A stretch of 64,000 nucleotides of DNA, from assembly GCF_008711155.1 (NCBI RefSeq), contig NZ_VUYQ01000002.1:186001-250000 (forward strand), read 5' to 3'. The notes beneath the pieces are model-generated. The model saw nothing but the letters and a program-made list of their open reading frames with translations. It was not told where the DNA came from and made no database searches. Below are positions 24,485 through 33,432 of the stretch, one piece after another. Source of the DNA: Dechloromonas sp. CZR5. Lineage in GTDB: Bacteria > Pseudomonadota > Gammaproteobacteria > Burkholderiales > Rhodocyclaceae. Made by a program: the position numbers and the translations under genes. How positions within the stretch are numbered: position 1 is the first letter of the stretch; every line of letters begins with the position of its first letter.

Positions 24485-25432
24485 ATGGCGCAACAAGCCA
24501 ATCAACCGTTACCCAACGGTCACCAACTTGAGGAATACACGATAGACCGCCAGCTTTCGCTCGGCGGTTTTTCCATCGTATACCTCGCGACCGCCCCCGA
24601 GGGGCGGCAGGTCGCCATCAAGGAATATTTGCCGAACAGCCTGGCGTTGCGCAGTCGCGGCGAGATCAACCCCGTCATCACGGCGGAACACCTGGGCGCC
24701 TTCCGCTACGGGATGAAATGCTTCTTCGAGGAGGGTCGCGCGCTGGCCCGCCTGTCGCACCCGAACGTGATCCGCGTGTTGAACTTCTTCCGCGCCAACG
24801 ACACGGTGTACATGGTCATGGAATACGAGCACGGCCGGACGCTGCAGGAGTTCATCCAGAAGCACCAGGGACACATTTCGGAGCGCTTCATCCGCGGCGT
24901 GTTCACCCGCATGCTGAACGGCTTGCGCGAAGTGCATTCCAACAAGCTGTTGCACCTCGACCTGAAGCCGTCGAACATCTATCTGCGCGGCGACAACACG
25001 CCCGTGTTGATCGACTTCGGTGCCGCCCGCCAGACGCTGATCACCGACCAGCCGATCCTCAAGCCGATGTACACCCCGGGCTTCGCGTCGCCCGAACACT
25101 ACGGCACGCGCAAGGACCTCGGCCCGTGGAGCGACATCTACAGTGTCGGCGCTTCGATGTACGCCTGCCTGGCCGGCGTCGCCCCGCAGGCTGCCGACAG
25201 CCGCATGAAGAAGGACACGCTGGCCCCGGCCATGGTGCGCTGGGATGGCCAGTATTCCGACCGCCTGCTCGAAATCATCGACTGGTGCCTGAATCTCAAC
25301 CATCTGTACCGACCGCAAAGCGTTTTCGCGCTGCAGAAGGCGCTTGTCGAAGCCATTACCCCGCCCCGCCCGAAGACCAATCCTAACTGGCTTGGCCGTT
25401 TCGTGGATAAATTCAGGAATCCGCTGCGATGA
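24485..25432 (+). CDS. Hanks-type serine/threonine protein kinase
   Basis: 315 residues, one kinase domain (about 18-290) and no membrane segment. Motifs: glycine loop [10 protein letters not shown], the ATP-binding Lys in QVAIKEYL, catalytic loop [12 protein letters not shown] (HLDLKPSN rather than HRDLKPxN), and IDFGAARQ. An activation segment with [10 protein letters not shown] follows. It phosphorylates Ser/Thr on unknown targets. The ATGA at its end starts the PP2C phosphatase gene, so the two are coupled and probably act on the same substrates. Confidence 0.93.
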   Translation: MAQQANQPLPNGHQLEEYTIDRQLSLGGFSIVYLATAPEGRQVAIKEYLPNSLALRSRGEINPVITAEHLGAFRYGMKCFFEEGRALARLSHPNVIRVLNFFRANDTVYMVMEYEHGRTLQEFIQKHQGHISERFIRGVFTRMLNGLREVHSNKLLHLDLKPSNIYLRGDNTPVLIDFGAARQTLITDQPILKPMYTPGFASPEHYGTRKDLGPWSDIYSVGASMYACLAGVAPQAADSRMKKDTLAPAMVRWDGQYSDRLLEIIDWCLNLNHLYRPQSVFALQKALVEAITPPRPKTNPNWLGRFVDKFRNPLR

Positions 25433-26346
25433 GATTCACCATCTACCAGGAAAGCCGCGTCGGCGGCCGTGCCAACAACGAAGACCGGACAACCTACTGC
25501 TATTCCCGCGACGCCCTGCTGATGGTCGTCGCCGATGGCATGGGCGGCCATCACTATGGCGAGATCGCGGCGCAGATCGCCGTCCAGACGCTGGCCGATG
25601 CCTTCCAGCGCGAAGCCCGCCCGCTGCTGGCCGACCCCTTCCGCTTCCTGCTCAAGGGCATGACCAACGCCCATCACGCCATTCTCGACTACACCGCGCG
25701 CCACAAGCTGAGCGATACGCCACGCACCACCTGCGTTGCCTGCGTGGTGCAGGACAACGTCGCCTATTGGGCACACGCCGGCGATTCCCGCCTCTTCCTG
25801 ATGCGCGATGGGCGCGTCATGGCGCAGACCAAGGATCATTCGCGCATTCGCCTGCTCATCGAGGAAGGCATGATCACCGAAACGCAGGCCGCCTTTCACC
25901 CCGACCGCAACAAGATCTACAGCTGCCTGGGCAGTCCGACGCCGCCGGAAATCGAGTTCTCGCGCAAGACGCCGCTCGACCATGGCGACATTCTGCTGCT
26001 GTGCACGGATGGTCTGTGGGGCGAAATTTCCGGCGACATGATGGCCGTCGCCCTGAAGGGCACCAACCTGCTGCAGACGATCCCGATGGTGCTCAACCAG
26101 GCCGATGCCAAGGGCGGCCCCCACCGCGACAACCTGTCGGTGGTCGCCGTGCGCTGGGAGGATGCCTATGTCGAAGAAGCCAGCAGCTCCATCTCGACAC
26201 AGACCATGACCCAGGACGAAGTCACCACCCGCCTCGAGGAATTCGGCCGCAACCCGGCCTACAAGAGCGAGCTGAGCGAGAGCGAGATCGAGGATGCGAT
26301 CGAGGAAATCCGCAACGCCATCGACAAATACAACCCGAAGAAATAA
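25429..26346 (+). CDS. PP2C-family Ser/Thr protein phosphatase
   Basis: 305 residues. PP2C metal-binding motifs are visible: [50 protein letters not shown], and [11 protein letters not shown]. It removes phosphate from Ser/Thr using two Mn2+/Mg2+ ions. A C-terminal acidic helix ([15 protein letters not shown]) extends beyond the catalytic domain. It overlaps the kinase gene by four bases and precedes rph by eight. Confidence 0.93.
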   Translation: MRFTIYQESRVGGRANNEDRTTYCYSRDALLMVVADGMGGHHYGEIAAQIAVQTLADAFQREARPLLADPFRFLLKGMTNAHHAILDYTARHKLSDTPRTTCVACVVQDNVAYWAHAGDSRLFLMRDGRVMAQTKDHSRIRLLIEEGMITETQAAFHPDRNKIYSCLGSPTPPEIEFSRKTPLDHGDILLLCTDGLWGEISGDMMAVALKGTNLLQTIPMVLNQADAKGGPHRDNLSVVAVRWEDAYVEEASSSISTQTMTQDEVTTRLEEFGRNPAYKSELSESEIEDAIEEIRNAIDKYNPKK

Positions 26347-26354
26347 GGAAAGCC

Positions 26355-27071
26355 ATGCGCCCCAGCCAACGCCAGCCGGACCAGCTCCGTAGCGTCAAGA
26401 TCACCCGCAACTTCACCCGTCACGCCGAAGGCTCGGTGCTCATCGAGATGGGCGACACCCGCGTGCTGTGCACCGCCTCCGTCGAGGAGAACCTCCCGCC
26501 CTTCCTGCGCGGCAAGGGCCAGGGCTGGGTGACCGCCGAATACGGCATGCTGCCCCGCTCGACGCACACCCGCAGCGCCCGCGAGGCGGCCAAGGGAAAG
26601 CAGACCGGCCGCACCCAGGAAATCCAGCGCCTGATCGGCCGCAGCCTGCGTGCCGTCACCGACCTGAAGGCCCTCGGCGAACGCCAGATCACGCTCGATT
26701 GCGATGTGCTGCAGGCCGACGGCGGCACCCGCTGCGCCTCGATCACCGGCGCCTGGATCGCGCTTTATGAAGCCTGCGACAAACTGGTACAGGCCGGCAA
26801 ACTGCCGGCCAACCCGATCCGCGATCACGTCGCGGCCATCTCGGTCGGCATCTTCGAGGGCAGCCCGGTCCTCGACCTCGATTATCCGGAAGACTCCAAC
26901 TGCGACACCGACATGAACGTCATCATGACCGGCCAGGGCGGCATCGTCGAAGTCCAGGGCACCGCCGAAGGCGAGCCCTTCAGCCGCGAGCAGATGAACA
27001 CCTTGATGGACCTTGCCCAGATGGGCATCCGCCAACTGGTCGCCGCCCAGGAAAGCGCGCTCGCTTCATGA
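26355..27071 (+). CDS. rph: Ribonuclease PH
   Basis: 238 residues, normal length. It starts [20 protein letters not shown] and contains [33 protein letters not shown] and [14 protein letters not shown]. It is a phosphorolytic 3'-to-5' exoribonuclease that trims tRNA 3' ends and works as a hexamer. The ATG at 26355 has AAGGAA upstream; the open frame extends far upstream but only within the PP2C gene in another frame. Its stop overlaps the rdgB start. Confidence 0.97.
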   Translation: MRPSQRQPDQLRSVKITRNFTRHAEGSVLIEMGDTRVLCTASVEENLPPFLRGKGQGWVTAEYGMLPRSTHTRSAREAAKGKQTGRTQEIQRLIGRSLRAVTDLKALGERQITLDCDVLQADGGTRCASITGAWIALYEACDKLVQAGKLPANPIRDHVAAISVGIFEGSPVLDLDYPEDSNCDTDMNVIMTGQGGIVEVQGTAEGEPFSREQMNTLMDLAQMGIRQLVAAQESALAS

Positions 27072-27655
27072 AAAAGCTCGTCCTCGCCTCGAACAACGCC
27101 AAGAAGATGAAGGAACTGAACGCGCTGCTGGTGCCGCTCGGTTTCGAAGTCATACCGCAAGGGCAACTGGGCATTCCGGAAGCCGAGGAACCGCACGGTA
27201 CCTTCGTCGAGAATGCGCTGGCCAAGGCCCGCCACGCCGCCAGCCTGTCCGGCCTGCCGGCGCTGGCCGACGATTCCGGCCTGTGCGTCAGGGCACTGGG
27301 TGGCGCCCCCGGCGTCATCTCGGCACGCTACGCTGGCGAACCGAAATTGGATGCCCGCAACAACGAAAAGCTCCTGGCCGAGCTGAGCACACAGTCCGAC
27401 CGCCGCGCCCACTTCGTCAGTTGCCTGGTCCTGTGCCGCAGCGCCGATGACCCGCAGCCGATCATCGCCGAAGGCGAATGGCACGGCGAGATCGTCGACC
27501 AGTATCGTGGCGATGGCGGCTTCGGTTACGATCCGCTGTTCTTCGTCCCGGAATTCGGCAAGACCGCCGCCGAGCTCGATGCCGACACCAAGAACGCTGT
27601 CTCGCACCGTGGCCGTGCCATGCAAAAATTGATCGAACGCCTGCCGTCGCTGTAG
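27068..27655 (+). CDS. rdgB: XTP/dITP pyrophosphatase (RdgB/HAM1)
   Basis: 195 residues. Signatures: [16 protein letters not shown] at the start, [24 protein letters not shown] and [23 protein letters not shown] at the end. It hydrolyses non-canonical purine triphosphates (dITP, XTP) before they enter DNA. The ATG overlaps the rph stop (ATGA). The rph-rdgB-hemW order is a common core arrangement in betaproteobacteria. Confidence 0.97.
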   Translation: MKKLVLASNNAKKMKELNALLVPLGFEVIPQGQLGIPEAEEPHGTFVENALAKARHAASLSGLPALADDSGLCVRALGGAPGVISARYAGEPKLDARNNEKLLAELSTQSDRRAHFVSCLVLCRSADDPQPIIAEGEWHGEIVDQYRGDGGFGYDPLFFVPEFGKTAAELDADTKNAVSHRGRAMQKLIERLPSL

Positions 27656-27726
27656 GTCGAAATCGGCGCCCCGCCCGAGCAATCCGCCACCGGGCTTGGG
27701 CGCCCACCCCTACTGCCGGAAATACC

Positions 27727-28923
27727 ATGGCCCGCACCATCCCGATCTTCACCGATACCCGACCGTCCCTCAGCGCCCCGCTGGAATTTCGCGTCTCACC
27801 CCCGCTCGCCCTCTACGTCCATGTGCCGTGGTGCGTGCAGAAATGTCCGTACTGCGACTTCAACTCGCATGAGGCCGGGGAAACGATTCCCGAACGCGAA
27901 TACGTCGATGCATTGATTGCCGACCTGCAATCGGCGCTCCCGCTCATCTGGGGCCGGCCGGTGGTCAGCGTTTTCTTCGGCGGCGGCACGCCCAGCCTCC
28001 TCTCGCCGGCCGCCATCGACGAGTTGCTAGCCGCCTTCCGCGCCCTGGCCATGCTGGCACCGGATGCCGAGATCACGCTGGAAGCCAATCCGGGCACAGT
28101 CGAAGCGGAGAAGTTCGCCGGTTTCCGCGCCGCTGGCGTCAATCGTTTGTCGCTCGGCATCCAGAGTTTCAATGACGCCCACCTGAAGGCCCTCGGACGC
28201 GTTCACGACGCCGCCGAAGCCCGACTAGCCGCGCAGCTCGCGGGCGAGCATTTCGAGACCTTCAATCTCGACCTGATGTACGGATTGCCCGGCCAGACCC
28301 TGGCACAAGCGCTAAGCGACGTCGAGGCAGCCCTGAGCCTGTCGCCGACACACCTCTCCTGCTACCAGCTGACCCTGGAACCGAATACGCGCTTCGCCGC
28401 CTTCCCGCCTGAACTGCCGGAAGGCGACCTCTGCGCCGACATGCAGGAAGCCATCGAGGCCAGGCTGGCGGCAGCCGGCTTCGCCAATTACGAGACCTCG
28501 GCCTTTGCCCAGCCCGGCCGCCAGTGCAAGCACAATCTGAATTACTGGTATTTCGGCGACTACCTTGGCATCGGTGCCGGCGCCCATTCGAAGCTGACCC
28601 TGCACGACCGCGTGCTGCGCCAGATGCGCCACAAGCACCCGAAGGCCTACCTGGACAACATCCGTCGCGGCAATGCCGTGCAGGAGCACAACGAAGTGGA
28701 GGCGGCCAGCCTGCCCTTCGAATTCATGATGAACGCCCTGCGCCTGGCCGACGGTTTTCATCCGTCGCTGTTCGAAGCACGCACCGCCCATTCGCTGCAC
28801 ACCATCCTGCCGCAGCTGAACGCGGCCAAGGCTGAAGGCCTGCTTGAGGTCGGCCCGGAAAAGATTGCGCCGACCCTGAAAGGCCGGCGCTTCCTGAACG
28901 TACTGCTGGAACGCTTTCTGTAA
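27727..28923 (+). CDS. hemW: Radical SAM haem chaperone HemW
   Basis: 398 residues. The Fe-S cluster motif is in CVQKCPYCDFNSH (CxxxCxxC), the SAM-binding glycine stretch in VFFGGGTPSLL, and LDLMYGLPGQTL and YQLTLEPNT follow. The C-terminus has the HemN-like domain. HemW delivers haem to respiratory proteins; older annotation called it coproporphyrinogen III oxidase-like. The ATG at 27727 lacks a strong ribosome binding site. It ends four bases before the convergent OmpA gene. Confidence 0.94.
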   Translation: MARTIPIFTDTRPSLSAPLEFRVSPPLALYVHVPWCVQKCPYCDFNSHEAGETIPEREYVDALIADLQSALPLIWGRPVVSVFFGGGTPSLLSPAAIDELLAAFRALAMLAPDAEITLEANPGTVEAEKFAGFRAAGVNRLSLGIQSFNDAHLKALGRVHDAAEARLAAQLAGEHFETFNLDLMYGLPGQTLAQALSDVEAALSLSPTHLSCYQLTLEPNTRFAAFPPELPEGDLCADMQEAIEARLAAAGFANYETSAFAQPGRQCKHNLNYWYFGDYLGIGAGAHSKLTLHDRVLRQMRHKHPKAYLDNIRRGNAVQEHNEVEAASLPFEFMMNALRLADGFHPSLFEARTAHSLHTILPQLNAAKAEGLLEVGPEKIAPTLKGRRFLNVLLERFL

Positions 28924-28927
28924 GCGA

Positions 28928-29593
28928 TCAGTGCGTCGCTTCGGCGACGAAAATCTCGACCCGGCGGTTCTTGGCTCGTCCGTCGGCCGTCGCGTTGTCG
29001 GCAATCGGTTCGTGTTCACCGCGTCCGTCGATGCTGATGCGCTTGCTCGCCACGCCTCGCGACACCAGATAGTCCCGCGTGGCATCCGCCCGATTGACGG
29101 CCAGCAGGTTGTTGGCCGCATCGCTACCCACATTGTCGGTGTGACCGATGATGCGCACCGTGGTCACCGGATTCTGGTTCAGGGTGGAGGCAAACCGGTC
29201 GAGCACGGCATGCAGGCCCGGCTTGATACGGTACTGACCGGAATCGAAGGAGAGGTCGCTCGGGATGTCGAGTTTGAGCTGATTGTCGGCCGTCTGGCTG
29301 ACCCCGATGCCGGTTCCCTGCGTCGCCTGCTCCATGGCCGCCTTTTGCTCCTGCATGTGCCGCGACCATAGATAGCCGCCGCCAGCCCCCAGCGCAGCGC
29401 CAATGGCAGCCCCGGTCGCCGCGCTCTTGGTCTTGTTGCCGCCGGCCGTCACGCCGCCCAGCAAGGCGCCCGCCACGGCCCCGATGGTCGCCCCGGTAGC
29501 CGTCGTCCGCTGGGTTTCATCCAGATTGGCACAAGCACCCAGGCTGCTGGACAAGACGACAAGGGCCAGCAAGCCGTTCACACTGTTTTTCAT
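28928..29593 (-). CDS. OmpA-family lipoprotein with glycine zipper
   Basis: 221 residues. The lipobox is in LSSSLGACAN. A glycine-zipper region (ATIGAVAGALLGGVTAG, GAAIGAALGAGGGYLW) precedes the OmpA peptidoglycan-binding domain with IIGHTDNVGSDAANN, LAVNRADATRDYL and GRAKNRRVEI. It should anchor in the outer membrane and bind peptidoglycan. It resembles the YiaD type. GAGGAG lies 8 bases before the ATG at 29593. Confidence 0.92.
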   Translation of the reverse strand: MKNSVNGLLALVVLSSSLGACANLDETQRTTATGATIGAVAGALLGGVTAGGNKTKSAATGAAIGAALGAGGGYLWSRHMQEQKAAMEQATQGTGIGVSQTADNQLKLDIPSDLSFDSGQYRIKPGLHAVLDRFASTLNQNPVTTVRIIGHTDNVGSDAANNLLAVNRADATRDYLVSRGVASKRISIDGRGEHEPIADNATADGRAKNRRVEIFVAEATH

Positions 29594-29634
29594 GGTTCGC
29601 ACTCCTCGATCAAACAGGAAAGGCAAGGCCGGCA

Positions 29635-30042
29635 TCAGCTGAAAAGCCCACCCTTCCTGAGCATGTCCAGCCCTTGCGACAGCAGGTCGCCCCCCTGCGG
29701 CAACTGACCGTTCGGCGTCAGTTGGTCAACCACTCTGGGCAACAGGTCGGCGAGACTGCCGGATGCCTGCTCGGGCGACACGCCGAGTTGGGCGGCAATA
29801 TCCCGGAGCTGGCCGGAACCGAGGACGGATTGCAGTTGCTCCGCCGAAATCGGCAGGTTCTTGCCGGTCGACACCCAGGAATTGACGATATCGCCCAACC
29901 CACCCTGCTGAAAGGACTGGACGAGTCCGCCCAGCCCACCCGGCTGATTGTTGAGCAACTGCATGACGATGCCGAGCAGCGGATTGTCGCCGCCGGACTG
30001 CCCGCCGGCCAAGGCACCGACAACGGAATCAAGAAGACCCAT
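29635..30042 (-). CDS. YidB-family (DUF937) protein
   Basis: 135 residues starting MGLLDSVVGALAGGQSGGDN. It has the Gly/Gln-rich body (QNPLG-like repeats, QQGGLGDIVNSW), ISAEQLQSVLGS and the end DLLPRVVDQLTPNGQLP. The function of the family is not established. It lies 41 bases upstream of the OmpA gene on the same strand. Confidence 0.88.
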   Translation of the reverse strand: MGLLDSVVGALAGGQSGGDNPLLGIVMQLLNNQPGGLGGLVQSFQQGGLGDIVNSWVSTGKNLPISAEQLQSVLGSGQLRDIAAQLGVSPEQASGSLADLLPRVVDQLTPNGQLPQGGDLLSQGLDMLRKGGLFS

Positions 30043-30132
30043 GATGACTGCTCCGATAAAGTTGGGATTTTCATCCTACTCCATCGATTGGGCGCTTATG
30101 TGAAGATTTGCGAACCCCGCAGCGGCCTGAAA

Positions 30133-30519
30133 TCAGCCCAGCATGTCGCCGTCGACGTAGTACCAACGGCCATCTTCGCGGACGAAGCGACTCAGTTCGT
30201 GGAGCCGATGCCCGCGACCGGCAATGCGGTAGCGGGCCACGAATTCGACCGTGGCGTGGCTTTCGTCGAGTTGCCGGTGAGATCTGACATCGAGGCCGAG
30301 CCACTTGCTCGAATCGGCATCAAGATCGAGCTCGCTGGGCCGGGTCGTGGCATGCCAGGTCGCCAGCAGATAGTCGCCCAGCTTCAGGACATAGGCGCCG
30401 TAGCGCGAACGCATCAGCGCCTCGGCGCTGGCAGCAGACTTTTCGCCGGCATGCAGGGGCCGGCAGCAGGCGGCGTAACGCAGGCCGCTGCCGCACGGAC
30501 AGGCTTCCGGCTGCTTCAT
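30133..30519 (-). CDS. ychJ: YchJ family SEC-C motif protein
   Basis: 128 residues. The N-terminal SEC-C zinc motif is ACPCGSGLRYAACCRPLH. The remaining NTF2-like part contains AEALMRSRYGAYVL, DESHATVEFVARYR and ENGRW-like DGRWYYVDG. The role is unknown; SEC-C binds zinc and may contact nucleic acid or SecB. Its start overlaps the rdgC stop by four bases. Confidence 0.92.
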   Translation of the reverse strand: MKQPEACPCGSGLRYAACCRPLHAGEKSAASAEALMRSRYGAYVLKLGDYLLATWHATTRPSELDLDADSSKWLGLDVRSHRQLDESHATVEFVARYRIAGRGHRLHELSRFVREDGRWYYVDGDMLG

Positions 30520-31487
30520 GCCTCCCAGGGCGGCACCGCGGCACTGCCCGATTGTGCCGGACTGGCAGGCACCTCGACCGCCTCGACCTTTTCGCCGCCC
30601 AATGCCTCGATCAGTTGCGGCAGGAAGCGGGTCAGTTCCCCCGTCATCAGGGCGAAATCAGCATCGAACTGCTCGTCGGCATGCTCGGCGCTCTTTTCGG
30701 CTTCTTCCTTGAGCAGGTCGAGGAAGGCGAGGCGCTTGACCTCCATCTTTTCACCCAGCACGAAGGAAATCCGTTCGTCCCAGGTCAGCGCCAGCTTGGT
30801 CGGCAGCTTGCCGGCCGCCAAATGGGCCTTGATTTCGCTGCTTACCTCGTCGCCCAGCGGATGACGGACATAGCGGACAGCTGACTTTTCTTCGCCCACC
30901 GCCTTCAGTTCGCAGTCGCGGTCGATGGTAAAACCGTGCGGCGCGTCGCCGCCGGCCAGCCAGTCAGCCATGGCCGATTGCGGCGACAACTGGGTATGCA
31001 CGGGCGTCAGCGGGAATTCGTCGAGGCAATGCCGCAGGTGCTCGATCACTTCCTCGGCCTTGCCGGGGCTCGCGGCGTCAACGACGAACCAGCCGTTGAG
31101 CGGATCGATCCAGACAAAAGTCGAACGCCGCTTGGTGAAGGCGCGCGGCATCAATTCCTCGGTAACGCGCTCCTTCAGTTCGCGCAGCGCCTTGCGTCCC
31201 GGGGCATAGCCTTGCTCCTCGGTCAGTTTCTCGGCGCGCTCGCGGACTTCGTCATTGACCACCGACGACGGCAGCAGGCGTTGCTCGATCGCGAGGGCGA
31301 TCAGCCACTGACGATTGTTCGCGTAAATCAGGCCGCCATCCTTGCGCGGCGGCACCCAGCCGCGCGACATCGGCTCGTGGCTGGCGCAGCGGGCAAAGGT
31401 GCCTCGCGCCAACTGATCGTCGAGCCTGGCGAGATCAATGTTCCAGGGTGTGGGCAGGCGGTAGATTTGCAGATTCTTGAACCACAT
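30516..31487 (-). CDS. rdgC: Recombination-associated protein RdgC
   Basis: 323 residues starting MWFKNLQIYRLPTPW with CASHEPMSRGWVPPRKDGGL, AIEQRLLPSSVVNDEVRER and the C-terminal ALTWDERISFVL segment. RdgC forms a ring-shaped dimer around duplex DNA and restrains RecA. The ATG at 31487 gives the standard N-terminus; an extension to 31538 has no support. The next gene upstream, trmB, ends 28 bases away. Confidence 0.95.
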   Translation of the reverse strand: MWFKNLQIYRLPTPWNIDLARLDDQLARGTFARCASHEPMSRGWVPPRKDGGLIYANNRQWLIALAIEQRLLPSSVVNDEVRERAEKLTEEQGYAPGRKALRELKERVTEELMPRAFTKRRSTFVWIDPLNGWFVVDAASPGKAEEVIEHLRHCLDEFPLTPVHTQLSPQSAMADWLAGGDAPHGFTIDRDCELKAVGEEKSAVRYVRHPLGDEVSSEIKAHLAAGKLPTKLALTWDERISFVLGEKMEVKRLAFLDLLKEEAEKSAEHADEQFDADFALMTGELTRFLPQLIEALGGEKVEAVEVPASPAQSGSAAVPPWEA

Positions 31488-31515
31488 GTTGCTTGAGTTT
31501 CCTTGGTGGCGCCGT

Positions 31516-32319
31516 TCAGCGCTTCGTAAAGATGACATCCCAGACGCCGTGACCGAGGCGCAAACCCCGGTTTTCGAACTTGGTCAGCGGCCGGTACGCC
31601 GGACGCGGCGCGAACCCGCCAAGGCCGGCCGCGCTATCGGATTCCAGCGCTGCGGCCAGCGCCGTTGCGGAAGGATGGGCGACGCTGTTCTCGAGGCTGG
31701 CTTCGCGCCCCAGCACGTCGAGCATCTGCAGGGCGTAATTTTCCCAGTCGGTGGCGCAGTGGAAGTAGCCCCCCGGCTTGAGGCGCGAAGCCAGCAGTTC
31801 GACGAACGGCGACTGGATCAGGCGGCGCTTCTTGTGGCGCGTCTTGTGCCACGGATCGGGGAAGAAGACGTGGATACCGGACAGCGAACCTTCCGGCAGC
31901 ATGTCGCGCACCACTTCCACGGCATCGTGGTTGCCGATACGCAGGTTGGTGAGGCTTTTCTCGGCGATCAGCTTGCACAGGGCACCGACGCCGGGCACAT
32001 GCACTTCCAGCCCCCAATAGTCGTTCTGCGGATTGGTCTCGGCAATTTTCGCCGTGGTTTCGCCCATGCCGCAGCCGATTTCGAGGATCTTCGGATTGTC
32101 GCGGCCGAACACGGCATTCAGGTCGATGTTCGACGGCTGATAGGAAATGCCGATCTTCGGCATCATCTCGTCGAAATAGCGGTGCTGCGCTTCCGACATG
32201 CGGCCGGCACGGCGCACGAAGCTCTTGATGTGGCCGTGCCCGTCGTGCCCCTCGCGGCCTTCGGTATAGACGCCATCGTCGTGCGCGGCGCCGGACGGGA
32301 TCAGGATGTCCTTGCTCAT
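31516..32319 (-). CDS. trmB: tRNA (guanine-N7-)-methyltransferase
   Basis: 267 residues. SAM-binding motif [16 protein letters not shown] and the family [17 protein letters not shown] stand out, followed by [12 protein letters not shown]. It makes m7G46 in tRNA. The N-terminal 40 residues ([15 protein letters not shown]) form a His/Gly-rich extension common in betaproteobacterial homologs. The ATG overlaps the thiG stop. Confidence 0.96.
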   Translation of the reverse strand: MSKDILIPSGAAHDDGVYTEGREGHDGHGHIKSFVRRAGRMSEAQHRYFDEMMPKIGISYQPSNIDLNAVFGRDNPKILEIGCGMGETTAKIAETNPQNDYWGLEVHVPGVGALCKLIAEKSLTNLRIGNHDAVEVVRDMLPEGSLSGIHVFFPDPWHKTRHKKRRLIQSPFVELLASRLKPGGYFHCATDWENYALQMLDVLGREASLENSVAHPSATALAAALESDSAAGLGGFAPRPAYRPLTKFENRGLRLGHGVWDVIFTKR

Positions 32320-33098
32320 GAGCCGATCAGCCCCGAAGTCGGCGACGACGGATCGGCCGAATAGTATTTGCGGGCCATGCGACCGGCCAGGAAGGCCTCA
32401 CGCCCGGCTTCGATGCCTTTCTTCATGGCGCTGGCCATGAGTACCGGATCTTTCGCGTGGGCGATGGCAGTGTTCATCAGCACACCGTCGCAGCCGAGTT
32501 CCATCGCGATGGTGGCATCCGACGCGGTGCCGACGCCGGCATCGACGATGATCGGCACCTTGGCGTTGTCGATTATCAGACGCAGGTTCCACGGGTTCAC
32601 AATGCCCATGCCGGACCCGATCAGCGAAGCGAGTGGCATGACGGCGACGCAGCCGATCTCTTCGAGCATCTTGCACTGGATGGGGTCGTCGGCGCAGTAA
32701 ACCATGACCTGAAAGCCTTCCTTGACCAAGGTTTCGGCGGCCTTCAGCGTTTCCGGCATGTTCGGGAAGAGGTTGGTCGGGTCGCCGAGCACTTCCAGCT
32801 TGCACAGCGGATGGCCGTCGAGCAGTTCCCGCGCTAGGCGCAGGGTACGTACCGCATCCTCGGCGGTATAGCAGCCGGCGGTGTTGGGCAGGATGGTGAA
32901 TCGCGACGGCGGAATGGCGTCGAGCAGGTTGGGCTGGCCGGCGTCCTGGCCGATATTCACGCGGCGCACGGCGACAGTGACGATCTCGGCCCCCGAGGCG
33001 TCGATGGCGGCACGTGTTTGGGCGAAATCCTTGTACTTGCCGGTGCCGACCAGCAAGCGGGAACGGTAGGCCTTGCCGGCGAGGGTCAGTTGGTGCAT
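32316..33098 (-). CDS. thiG: Thiazole synthase
   Basis: 260 residues beginning [20 protein letters not shown]. Typical segments are [33 protein letters not shown] and [20 protein letters not shown]. It joins the ThiS thiocarboxylate, a glycine imine and deoxyxylulose phosphate into the thiazole of thiamine. thiS lies 94 bases upstream. No TPP riboswitch is visible in the short leader. Confidence 0.97.
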   Translation of the reverse strand: MHQLTLAGKAYRSRLLVGTGKYKDFAQTRAAIDASGAEIVTVAVRRVNIGQDAGQPNLLDAIPPSRFTILPNTAGCYTAEDAVRTLRLARELLDGHPLCKLEVLGDPTNLFPNMPETLKAAETLVKEGFQVMVYCADDPIQCKMLEEIGCVAVMPLASLIGSGMGIVNPWNLRLIIDNAKVPIIVDAGVGTASDATIAMELGCDGVLMNTAIAHAKDPVLMASAMKKGIEAGREAFLAGRMARKYYSADPSSPTSGLIGS

Positions 33099-33192
33099 TT
33101 CTTGGTTACCTGGATATGAGCGATTGGCTGTTGGTCAGCGAGGTCGGTTCGCCAGGAAGCCTATATTGGTCCCCGGAAATCCGACCCCGGTT

Positions 33193-33396
33193 TCAGCCGC
33201 CGCCGACGGCGACGACGATTTCAAGCTGGTCACCGGCAACCAGCGGCGTACTGGCATGCTGGCTTTTCGGGACAATCTCGCCGTTCTTTTCGACGGCGAT
33301 GCGCTTGCCCGTGTAGCCGAGCTGATCGATCAGGCCGGCGACGGTCAAGGCTTCAGGAAACTGGCGATTTTCGCCATTGATCTTGAGGGTAAGCAT
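33193..33396 (-). CDS. thiS: Sulfur carrier protein ThiS
   Basis: 67 residues with a ubiquitin-like fold: MLTLKINGENRQFPEALTVA, RIAVEKNGEIVPKSQH. It ends in VVAVGGG, the Gly-Gly tail that is adenylated by ThiF and thiocarboxylated. It lies ahead of thiG and 36 bases after the stop of the c-di-GMP gene. Confidence 0.93.
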   Translation of the reverse strand: MLTLKINGENRQFPEALTVAGLIDQLGYTGKRIAVEKNGEIVPKSQHASTPLVAGDQLEIVVAVGGG

Positions 33397-33432
33397 CGCG
33401 CTATTTTAGCCGAAGCCAACGCCCGCTGACCC

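Noticed and set aside
25344..26354. Long upstream extension of the rph frame
   Set aside because: Overlaps the PP2C gene in another frame; the RNase PH start at 26355 has its own ribosome binding site.
32316..33432. TPP riboswitch before thiS/thiG
   Set aside because: Only 36 bases separate thiS from the preceding stop; no THI-box pattern is seen.
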